Source: Aquimarina sp. (GTDB taxonomy: Bacteria > Bacteroidota > Bacteroidia > Flavobacteriales > Flavobacteriaceae). From it: a DNA stretch of 15,929 nt. This document shows positions 7,176 through 13,438 of the stretch, in pieces. The notes under the pieces are model-generated. The model made no database searches, had not been told where the DNA came from, and saw only the letters and a list, made by a program, of their open reading frames with translations. The stretch covers positions 1 through 15,929 of the forward strand of contig WTKB01000204.1 in assembly GCA_011524575.1 (NCBI GenBank), written 5' to 3'. The stretch's first letter is position 1. Each line of letters opens with the position of its first letter. The position numbers were made by a program, and so were the translations under genes.

Positions 7176-7213
7176 AAGTGTTTTTTTAAATTTCGTGAAA
7201 AACAACTTTGAAA

Positions 7214-8389
7214 TTAAGAACCTGCCTCATCTACAGTTACTCCAAAGGCAGTGGCAATTTCAGAAGAAATAGTATCAAGGATTGTGGTATTTCCAATTAA
7301 ATCCCAAAGTCCATTATCCTGTGTTAAGTTTAATAGATACGCATCTACTTCTTCTTTTGTGAAGTAAGGAGCATCTGTATTTGGGTTTCTAGTAAATTGT
7401 AAAGAATAGATAAAGCCATATCCTTCAGATAAATCATGGAAAGCACTAGCATCAGATGCACTTACATATGCTAAATTTGCTTTTCCTTGTTGTAGGTAAT
7501 AGATGGCTCTTACTCCTATTACTTTAGAAAGAAGGGTTCTAAGTGTAGTTACTTGATTTTCTAGTACATTATAATTTTGAGCTACAATGGCTGCTCTACC
7601 TAATTTAAAAGCATCTAAAATTTGCGTATCAATTCCTGCAAAATCTTCATCTGCAGCTACTTTTACAATGTACTTGTATAATAGGCTATCGTTATCAGCG
7701 TTCCCATAGATATAACCATAAGCCTCATCCCAATAATGTTCTAGAGTGGTGTAGTTTTTACTTTCAACAAGTTCTCCATTGGAGTTTTGTTCTTGGTAGG
7801 TAGCATCTAAACAACGACTTAAGTAATTATTTACAACTTGATCTAAAACCAAAGCACCAACTAATGATTTTGCAAACATTTGGTTGTACTCCAATCCTTG
7901 ACTGTTTAATAAACGATCGTCTAATTGACCGATGACTCCTTCACTTGCCTCAGGTACATCCTCTAGAGCATCATACGCACCTAAGATTTCACTAATTTGA
8001 TCCTCAATAAAACTATTAATTTCTGTTTTTATCGTAATGCTTTCTGTAGCGTTTTCTTTGTAGTAATCGTCTGAGGCAGCTATTTTACTGTAAACGGTTT
8101 TGCCTGTACCATTTAATGTGGTATCTGTAAAACCTTCTCCTTCAGTAAATTTTTCAGATAAATCTTCAGAAGTTACACCAAAAGTAAGTAAGTCTGTTAA
8201 AATCTCGTCCACCTGTTGTAAACGAGTAGTTTGCCCAGAAAAACTTACTGTAGATTCCCCAGAAGCATCCAAAAAACTATAAGTATCAGGTACACTTATT
8301 GAACTCACAATAGGAGCATCATCCTCGCAAGAAAATAAAGCACTTGCACAAAAAAATAAGCTTAATGATTTTAAGTAAGTGTTATTCAT
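7214..8389 (-). CDS. DUF4856-family lipoprotein, first gene of the imelysin/receptor unit
   Basis: A 391-residue lipoprotein from the chosen start (ATG at 8387-8389). An in-frame ATG at 8437 is rejected because it lies upstream of the promoter box at 8423-8430 and breaks the signal peptide. Lipobox LFSC (Cys21) is followed by EDDAP, an acidic flavobacterial surface-export-like signal. After it, VPDTYSF and STVSFSGQTTRL are the hallmark opening of DUF4856. The remainder is mostly helical by composition, with conserved-looking stretches KLGRAAIVAQNYN and YYLQQGKANLA. Relatives are repeatedly found beside imelysin and TonB-receptor genes in Bacteroidetes (recalled knowledge). A role as a surface or periplasmic partner in iron acquisition is inferred from that neighbourhood; the biochemical function is unknown. 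A stem-loop and a 160-bp gap separate it from the next gene. Confidence 0.86.
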   Translation of the reverse strand: MNNTYLKSLSLFFCASALFSCEDDAPIVSSISVPDTYSFLDASGESTVSFSGQTTRLQQVDEILTDLLTFGVTSEDLSEKFTEGEGFTDTTLNGTGKTVYSKIAASDDYYKENATESITIKTEINSFIEDQISEILGAYDALEDVPEASEGVIGQLDDRLLNSQGLEYNQMFAKSLVGALVLDQVVNNYLSRCLDATYQEQNSNGELVESKNYTTLEHYWDEAYGYIYGNADNDSLLYKYIVKVAADEDFAGIDTQILDAFKLGRAAIVAQNYNVLENQVTTLRTLLSKVIGVRAIYYLQQGKANLAYVSASDASAFHDLSEGYGFIYSLQFTRNPNTDAPYFTKEEVDAYLLNLTQDNGLWDLIGNTTILDTISSEIATAFGVTVDEAGS

Positions 8390-8422
8390 TTTATTTAGAT
8401 TTAATATAAATAATTGTGAGGG

Positions 8423-8456
8423 CAAATATAAACACATATTTGGTTATTATCAAAAA
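8423..8456 (-). promoter_or_regulatory. Bacteroidetes-type promoter for the DUF4856-imelysin-HTTM-receptor unit
   Basis: On the minus strand TTTTTG (8456-8451) is followed after 20 bp by TATATTTG (8430-8423). This matches the -33 TTG and -7 TAnnTTTG consensus of Bacteroidetes sigma factors at the usual spacing. The predicted start is near 8416, leaving a short leader of under 30 nt before the ATG at 8389. Confidence 0.72.
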
Positions 8457-8488
8457 TTATTTTAATTTATTCTAAATAAAGTAAGCTC

Positions 8489-9247
8489 TTATCCAAGGTG
8501 ACTTCCGCCATTTACATGGATACTTACCCCATTGATATAGTTACTTTTGCTTGAAAGTAAAAAAACTACAGTGTTTGCAATATCTATGGGGTCACCAACT
8601 CTTTTGGAGGGGTTAGCTGCAGCTGATTTTTCCCAAAATTCCTTATTAATATAAATACCTTCTGTTAATGGAGTTTTGGTAAATCCTGGACTTATGGTGT
8701 TTACTTTGATATTGTATTTGCACAGTTCAAGAGCGGCTACCTTTGTGAGCATTTCAATACCTGCTTGCGAACAGCAATAGGCACTTGCTTCTAATAAAGG
8801 TTTTTGACTTAACCGAGAGGAGATATTTATCACACGAGCATCTTCGGAATTTTTCAATAAAGGGATGGCATTTTTAATAGCTAAGAATTTTCCATTAAGG
8901 TTGATGTCTATAATTTTTTTCCAATCTTTGAATGAGAAATCTTCAAAAGCTTGTGGAAGATCTATTCCTGCATTATTTATTAAGTAGTCGAGCTTTTGAT
9001 ATTGATTTTTAATTTTTGTAAATAGTTCTATAACTGCTTGCTCGTTGCTAATGTCTGATTTTATAAGTAATACCTCATTTGTAAATTGTTCTAATTCTTT
9101 TTTTGTAATTGCGGCTTTTTTGTCGGATTGCGAATAAGAAATGCAAATTTTACATCCTAGTTTTGCTAGTTCTTTTGAAATAGCTAAGCCAATGCCTGAA
9201 GTCCCTCCAGTGATAAGGGCTACTTTTCCATTAAAATTTTGATCCAT
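8489..9247 (-). CDS. SDR-family oxidoreductase with YxxxQ active site
   Basis: A 252-residue classical short-chain dehydrogenase, cytoplasmic, resembling FabG-like 3-oxoacyl reductases and other NAD(P)H-dependent SDRs. The nucleotide-binding motif TGGTSGIG is at 13-20, Asp65 follows, then NNAG at 91-94, the catalytic Asn116 in DINLNG, and Ser144 in INISSR. The active-site tyrosine is Tyr157 in SAYCCSQAG, so the usual YxxxK is YCCSQ, with Gln161 (codon CAA) where the catalytic lysine belongs. Other family features (SPGFTKTPL, the terminal NGGSHLG) are intact and length is normal, so this is not an obvious pseudogene. Activity may be weak, altered or lost. It is monocistronic, divergent from yebC, and upstream of the DUF4856 promoter. 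The substrate is unknown. Confidence 0.88.
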   Translation of the reverse strand: MDQNFNGKVALITGGTSGIGLAISKELAKLGCKICISYSQSDKKAAITKKELEQFTNEVLLIKSDISNEQAVIELFTKIKNQYQKLDYLINNAGIDLPQAFEDFSFKDWKKIIDINLNGKFLAIKNAIPLLKNSEDARVINISSRLSQKPLLEASAYCCSQAGIEMLTKVAALELCKYNIKVNTISPGFTKTPLTEGIYINKEFWEKSAAANPSKRVGDPIDIANTVVFLLSSKSNYINGVSIHVNGGSHLG

Positions 9248-9275
9248 TTCTGTTGTTGTTAGGGGGTGATGGTGC

Positions 9276-9283
9276 CAAATATA
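9276..9283 (-). promoter_or_regulatory. -7 box for the SDR gene
   Basis: Read leftward this is TATATTTG, an exact TAnnTTTG match, 28 bp upstream of the SDR start codon. No good TTG sits 19-21 bp upstream, so only the -7 element is supported. Confidence 0.5.
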
Positions 9284-9424
9284 CTATCAATTATTCTTTG
9301 AAATCGAGTTAAAATAAGTTGAAGTTTTTTTATTTTGTAACTGATTCTATAAAAATAATAAGTGAGCGAAAAAGACCATTTTATAGCCTACATTAAATAA
9401 AGTTGGAATCACTTTTATAAAAAC

Positions 9425-9455
9425 TTGCAAAAAAAAGTGGTTCTGCGTATGTTTG
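9425..9455 (+). promoter_or_regulatory. Bacteroidetes-type promoter for yebC (and probably parAB)
   Basis: TTG at 9425-9427 and TATGTTTG at 9448-9455 are separated by 20 bp, the expected spacing. The start codon at 9478 follows 22 bp later. It faces away from the SDR promoter in the 230-bp divergent gap. Confidence 0.7.
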
Positions 9456-9477
9456 TAGGTATTAATTTTTAGAACAC

Positions 9478-10200
9478 ATGGGGAGAGCTTTTGAATTCAG
9501 AAAGGCCAGAAAAATGAAGCGCTGGTCTGCAATGGCAAAAACATTTACAAGATTAGGTAAAGATATTGTAATGGCAGTAAAAGAGGGTGGTCCTGATCCG
9601 GATTCAAACTCAAGATTGCGTGCAGTGATGCAAAATGCCAAAGCGGCCAATATGCCAAAAGATAATGTTGAAAGAGCAATAAAACGTGCTTCTGATAAAA
9701 GTCAGGAAAATTATAAAGAGGTGCTTTTTGAAGGTTATGCACCACATGGTATCGCTGTTTTAGTAGAAACTGCTACGGATAATAATAATAGGACTGTGGC
9801 TAATGTACGTTCTTATTTTAACAAGTGTAACGGGAACTTAGGAACATCAGGTTCGGTAGAGTTTATGTTTGATCATACTTGTAATTTTAAAATTGGTGCT
9901 GAAGGTCTGGATCCAGAAGAATTAGAACTAGAGTTTATAGACTATGGGGCAGAAGAGATTTTTCAAGATGAAAATGAGATTTTAATTTATGCTCCTTTTG
10001 AGAGTTTTGGAGCTATTCAGAAAGCTTTAGAAACTAAAGAAATAGAGATTATATCTTCAGGATTTGAGCGTATTCCGCAAGTTACGAAAGAACTTAGTGG
10101 AGAGGCTCTTGCTGATGTAGAGAAACTATTAGAAAAATTAGAAGAAGATGATGATGTGCAAAATGTGTATCATTCTATGGTAGAGGCTGCTTCAGCATAA
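9478..10200 (+). CDS. yebC: YebC/PmpR/TACO1-family protein
   Basis: A 240-residue cytoplasmic protein of normal family length. The N-terminus MGRAFEFRKARKMKRWSAMAKTFTRLGKDI is the Bacteroidetes version of the family's AGHSKWxxIKHRK opening. It is followed by NSRLRAVMQNAKAANMPKDNVERAIKRA and by YEGYAPHG-like (FEGYAPHGIAVLVE) and TDNNNRTVANVR motifs that define the family. The acidic end EKLEEDDDVQNVYHSM is also typical. The family was first described as DNA-binding transcriptional regulators (PmpR). Mitochondrial TACO1 and more recent bacterial work point to a translation role at difficult peptide sequences; this is recalled rather than shown here. It has its own promoter and lies 31 bp before parA, so co-transcription is likely. 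Confidence 0.94.
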   Translation: MGRAFEFRKARKMKRWSAMAKTFTRLGKDIVMAVKEGGPDPDSNSRLRAVMQNAKAANMPKDNVERAIKRASDKSQENYKEVLFEGYAPHGIAVLVETATDNNNRTVANVRSYFNKCNGNLGTSGSVEFMFDHTCNFKIGAEGLDPEELELEFIDYGAEEIFQDENEILIYAPFESFGAIQKALETKEIEIISSGFERIPQVTKELSGEALADVEKLLEKLEEDDDVQNVYHSMVEAASA

Positions 10201-10231
10201 AAAAATCTTTAAATCGATTCAAAACACATTA

Positions 10232-10996
10232 ATGGGGAAAATCATTGCAGTCGCTAATCAAAAAGGAGGTGTTGGGAAAACAACTACTTCCGTAAATTTG
10301 GCAGCCTGTTTAGGTGCTTTGGAAAAGAAGGTATTGCTCATAGATGCAGATCCTCAAGCAAACGCAACTTCGGCTTTAGGAATTGATGTAGCTACTATAG
10401 AGAAAGGTACTTACCAGTTATTGGAACATACCATTGCTTTAGAGGAGTTGACTTTAGAAACCACAGCCCCAAATGTAGCACTTATTCCTGCACACATAGA
10501 TTTGGTTGCTATAGAAATAGAACTTATAGATAAAGATGAGCGGGAGCATATGCTTAAAAAAGCATTGCAGTCTAGTATTGATGTCTATGATTTTATTTTG
10601 ATTGATTGTGCACCCTCTCTTGGTTTACTAACTTTAAATGCACTTGCTGCGGCAAATTCTATAATTATACCGATACAATGTGAGTATTTTGCATTAGAAG
10701 GTTTAGGAAAGTTGTTAAATACCATTAAGAGTGTCCAGAAAATCCATAATGAAAGTTTGGATATAGAAGGTTTACTTCTAACCATGTTTGATTCTCGCTT
10801 ACGATTATCTAACCAAGTAGTTGAGGAGGTTCAAAGACACTTTAAAGACATGGTTTTCTCTACAATTATTCAAAGAAATGTTCGGCTAAGTGAAGCTCCT
10901 AGTTACGGAGAAAGTATCATAAACTATGATGCTACAAGTAAAGGAGCAGTGAATTATTTAAATTTAGCCAAAGAGGTTATTGAAAAAAACAATTAA
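10232..10996 (+). CDS. parA: Chromosome-partition ATPase ParA (Soj)
   Basis: A 254-residue ParA/MinD-type ATPase lacking an N-terminal DNA-binding extension, hence the chromosomal (Soj-like) form. The deviant Walker A KGGVGKTT is at 11-18 with signature Lys11, Walker A' LLIDADPQ is at 35-42, and Walker B FILIDCAP centres on Asp125. The C-terminal segment with IIQRNVRLSEAPSYGESI is diagnostic of ParA. It binds nucleoid DNA in the ATP dimer form and is stimulated by ParB to move origin regions apart. parB starts 11 bp downstream, so the two form an operon, probably read from the yebC promoter. Confidence 0.96.
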   Translation: MGKIIAVANQKGGVGKTTTSVNLAACLGALEKKVLLIDADPQANATSALGIDVATIEKGTYQLLEHTIALEELTLETTAPNVALIPAHIDLVAIEIELIDKDEREHMLKKALQSSIDVYDFILIDCAPSLGLLTLNALAAANSIIIPIQCEYFALEGLGKLLNTIKSVQKIHNESLDIEGLLLTMFDSRLRLSNQVVEEVQRHFKDMVFSTIIQRNVRLSEAPSYGESIINYDATSKGAVNYLNLAKEVIEKNN

Positions 10997-11007
10997 ATAA
11001 AAAAGGT

Positions 11008-11931
11008 ATGGCTAAGGCATCAAAAAAACAAGCTTTAGGTAGAGGGTTGTCTGTACTTCTCAACGATCCAAAAACGGATATTCAAAGTATTGATGATAAA
11101 AATGCAACGCAACTTGTGGGTTCTATTGTAGAACTAGATATTGATGCTATAACTGTAAACCCTTTTCAACCTAGAACGCATTTTAACGAAAATGCACTAT
11201 CAGAGCTAGCAGCTTCCATTAGTCAATTAGGGATTATACAACCCATAACGGTTCGTAAAACGGGTTTTAATAGTTACCAACTTATCAGTGGGGAACGCAG
11301 ACTAAGAGCTTCTAAATTAGCAGGGCTTAAAACCATTACGTCCTATATTCGTTTAGCTAAAGATTCAGAATCTTTAGAGATGGCACTTGTAGAGAATATT
11401 CAACGACAAGATCTTGACCCTATAGAAATAGGGCTTTCCTATCAGCGCCTCATTGATGAGATCAAACTTACTCAAGAAGAATTAAGTGCCCGTGTTGGAA
11501 AAAAACGATCAACCATTACCAATTATATTCGACTTTTAAAACTAGATCCAATTATTCAAAGCGGTATTCGAGACGGTTTTTTAAGTATGGGTCATGGTCG
11601 TGCATTAATTAATGTGAAAAGTATCGATGATCAATTAATGATCTATCAGCGTATTATTCGTGATGCACTCTCGGTTAGAGACACAGAGGCTTTGGTTCGT
11701 AAAATAAACACTAATCAGGATGATAATGTTTTAGAAAAGACATCAGATATGTCAAACGATGCTTTACCTGATTATATATCTAAGGCAAATACCAAATTAT
11801 CTCGTTTTTTTGGAACAGATATTGCCATAAAGGCGAGTAAATCAGGAAAAGGGAAAATTACCATTCCTTTTGCTTCTAAATCGGACTTTGAGCGAATTGC
11901 AAAACTTTTAAATGCCTCATCAGAAGATTAA
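11008..11931 (+). CDS. parB: Chromosome-partition protein ParB (Spo0J)
   Basis: A 307-residue ParB/Spo0J protein. The lead GRGLSVLLND (11-20) matches the ParA-contacting N-terminus of ParB proteins. The ParB/Srx CTP-binding core follows, with NPFQPR (51-56), GERRLRASK (95-103) and ENIQRQDLDPIE (129-140), the motifs that contact CTP. A helix-turn-helix (about 154-177, LTQEELSARVGKKRSTITNYIRLLKL) reads the parS site. The C-terminal region (about 245-307) is lysine-rich and presumably dimerises. It loads on parS as a CTP-dependent clamp. No complete parS was found in this window. It lies 11 bp after parA and 10 bp before the DUF5683 gene. Confidence 0.96.
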   Translation: MAKASKKQALGRGLSVLLNDPKTDIQSIDDKNATQLVGSIVELDIDAITVNPFQPRTHFNENALSELAASISQLGIIQPITVRKTGFNSYQLISGERRLRASKLAGLKTITSYIRLAKDSESLEMALVENIQRQDLDPIEIGLSYQRLIDEIKLTQEELSARVGKKRSTITNYIRLLKLDPIIQSGIRDGFLSMGHGRALINVKSIDDQLMIYQRIIRDALSVRDTEALVRKINTNQDDNVLEKTSDMSNDALPDYISKANTKLSRFFGTDIAIKASKSGKGKITIPFASKSDFERIAKLLNASSED

Positions 11932-11941
11932 TTTATAACAA

Positions 11942-12559
11942 ATGAGGCTTAAAATACTTTGTAGTTTTTTGTGGATAGTAAGTGCTGTAGGTATTCTTGT
12001 AGGGCAAGAGCCTCCTACTGATGAATTAGAGGTAAATCTTACAAAACGTTCTTTGAGAAAAAAAGTGCTAAAAACAAAGTTTTCAAACCCTTTAGCTCCT
12101 ACTAAAGCCGCTTTTTATTCTGCGGTTTTGCCAGGACTTGGACAGGCATATACAGGTAAATATTGGAAAATTCCTATTGTTTATGGAGGACTTGCCACAG
12201 GTATAGGTATTGCTGTTTGGAATCAAGGTAAGTACGACGAAATTCGTGATATTTATAGGAATAGACTATTAGGTATTTATACCGATAAATTTTATGATGT
12301 CGAAACAGGAGAGGAGATTATAACAACAGATTATTTAGCCAACGCTCAAAAAAGATATAAACAACAAAAAGAACTTTCTATTTTAATTACAGTTGGTTTA
12401 TATGTTTTAAATATCATTGATGCCAATGTAACAGCCCACTTATTAAATTATAATGTTAGTGAAGATTTGAGTTTGAGACCTCATTATAACTATGACAACT
12501 TAGGATTAGGAACAGAACACCAAGCACATTTTGGTTTACAGATGAGTTATAGGTTTTGA
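11942..12559 (+). CDS. DUF5683-family exported/membrane protein
   Basis: A 205-residue protein of the DUF5683 type, function unknown. A signal peptide (residues 1-21, ending VGQ) precedes a basic stretch (NLTKRSLRKKVLKTKF). The family hallmark NPLAPTKAAFYSAVLPGLGQAYTGKYWKIPIVYGGLATGIGIAVWN (about 49-95) is rich in Gly and small residues and probably forms two membrane-associated helices. A hydrophilic helical part and a second hydrophobic segment (about 149-170) follow. It ends in LQMSYRF; a final Phe is compatible with, but does not prove, outer-membrane association. It starts 10 bp after parB, and this neighbourhood (parB, then dapB and lepB) is common in Bacteroidetes, suggesting co-expression without revealing its job. 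Confidence 0.85.
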   Translation: MRLKILCSFLWIVSAVGILVGQEPPTDELEVNLTKRSLRKKVLKTKFSNPLAPTKAAFYSAVLPGLGQAYTGKYWKIPIVYGGLATGIGIAVWNQGKYDEIRDIYRNRLLGIYTDKFYDVETGEEIITTDYLANAQKRYKQQKELSILITVGLYVLNIIDANVTAHLLNYNVSEDLSLRPHYNYDNLGLGTEHQAHFGLQMSYRF

Positions 12560-12578
12560 TTTAAAAAAATAACACTAC

Positions 12579-12612
12579 AGGTGGTCAAATAGTTGTTTAC
12601 ACCTTTTATTAT
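12579..12612 (+). terminator. Weak hairpin with U-rich tail after the parAB-DUF5683 unit
   Basis: AGGTG (12579-12583) pairs with CACCT (12600-12604), with a further AAA/TTT inner stem and a hexanucleotide loop, followed by TTTATTATT. It lies 20 bp after the DUF5683 stop. The stem is short, so it would terminate only partly. Confidence 0.3.
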
Positions 12613-12647
12613 TAGATAATTACAAGATTTACAAAATAAAATAACAA

Positions 12648-13355
12648 ATGAAAATAGCACTTTTAGGGTATGGAAGAATGGGAAAGGCCATTGAGCAAAT
12701 TGCCATTGATAGAGGACATACCATTGTTTTAAAAGTTGATGAACATACCAATACTTATGATATTAGTGTAGCAGATATTGCTATTGATTTTAGTATTCCA
12801 ACAGCAGCTGTAGGGAATTTAACCACGTGTTTTGAAGGAGGGGTTCCTGTGGTTTCGGGTACTACAGGCTGGCTAGAGCGTTATGAGGATATGTGTAGTT
12901 TATGTAATGCAAAAAATGGAGGGTTTATCTATGCGTCTAATTTTAGTTTAGGAGTAAACCTCTTTTTTGAGATCAACAAAAAAGTAGCAAAATTAATGCG
13001 TCCGATGCTTTCTAACGGGGCTTATAATCTTACCACCGAAGAGATTCATCATACCAAAAAATTAGATGCTCCTAGTGGTACAGCTATTAGTATTGCAGAA
13101 GGTATAATTGAAAATACAGATTTTGAAGATTGGAAATTGTATGAAGCAACTGGAAATACTTTTCCTATCACGGCAAAGCGTATCGGTGATGTACCTGGTA
13201 CACACTCGGTAACCTATCACTCCGAAGTAGATGAAATTCAATTGCAACATACTGCTTATAACAGAAAAGGTTTCGCACTTGGTGCTGTAGTTGCCGCGGA
13301 ATGGTTAGCAGGAAAACAAGGTATTTTTACTATGAAAGATGTGCTGGGATTATAA
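12648..13355 (+). CDS. dapB: 4-hydroxy-tetrahydrodipicolinate reductase
   Basis: A 235-residue cytoplasmic enzyme that reduces hydroxy-tetrahydrodipicolinate with NAD(P)H in the lysine/meso-diaminopimelate pathway, feeding peptidoglycan synthesis. The N-terminal Rossmann motif GYGRMGK is at 7-13 and the conserved GTTGW at 71-75. The catalytic signature EEIHHTKKLDAPSGTA (131-146) carries the His-His pair, Lys138 and the substrate-binding SGT. The length is the compact Bacteroidetes form (about 235 rather than 270). The start follows an A-rich leader without Shine-Dalgarno, usual in this phylum. It is 88 bp after the DUF5683 gene and 83 bp before lepB. No canonical TAnnTTTG box was seen in its leader, so it may rely on read-through. 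Confidence 0.96.
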   Translation: MKIALLGYGRMGKAIEQIAIDRGHTIVLKVDEHTNTYDISVADIAIDFSIPTAAVGNLTTCFEGGVPVVSGTTGWLERYEDMCSLCNAKNGGFIYASNFSLGVNLFFEINKKVAKLMRPMLSNGAYNLTTEEIHHTKKLDAPSGTAISIAEGIIENTDFEDWKLYEATGNTFPITAKRIGDVPGTHSVTYHSEVDEIQLQHTAYNRKGFALGAVVAAEWLAGKQGIFTMKDVLGL

Positions 13356-13361
13356 TCAGGA

Positions 13362-13396
13362 TAGATTACAGGAAGTAGTGAGTTTAAACAAGCTCT
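13362..13396 (+). repeat. Solo half-unit of the MITE-like repeat
   Basis: TAGATTACAG (13362-13371) then nine variable bases then AGTTTAAACAAGCTCT (13381-13396). Both conserved blocks match those of the element at 1257-1342 (10 of 10 and 15 of 16 bases). Only one half is present: no inverted partner is found on the left, where dapB ends 6 bp away. It is a solo end or an independently functional motif placed directly before the lepB promoter box. Confidence 0.65.
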
Positions 13397-13401
13397 AACT
13401 A

Positions 13402-13409
13402 TAATTTTG
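13402..13409 (+). promoter_or_regulatory. -7 promoter-like box for lepB
   Basis: TAATTTTG fits TAnnTTTG and ends 29 bp before the lepB start codon. The -33 region falls inside the solo repeat at 13362-13396 and has no TTG, so strength is uncertain. Confidence 0.4.
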
Positions 13410-13438
13410 CAGATATTACACTTTACTTTTTATAACTT

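Noticed and set aside
8390..8437. N-terminal extension of the DUF4856 protein to the ATG at 8437.
   Set aside because: It lies across and upstream of the promoter -7 box and places 16 extra residues before an intact lipoprotein signal.
12815..12840. Possible parS site for ParB around CACGTG in dapB; other CACGTG cores at about 2237 and 14551.
   Set aside because: Only the central CACGTG fits; the flanking bases do not give the 16-bp parS palindrome in any of the three places.
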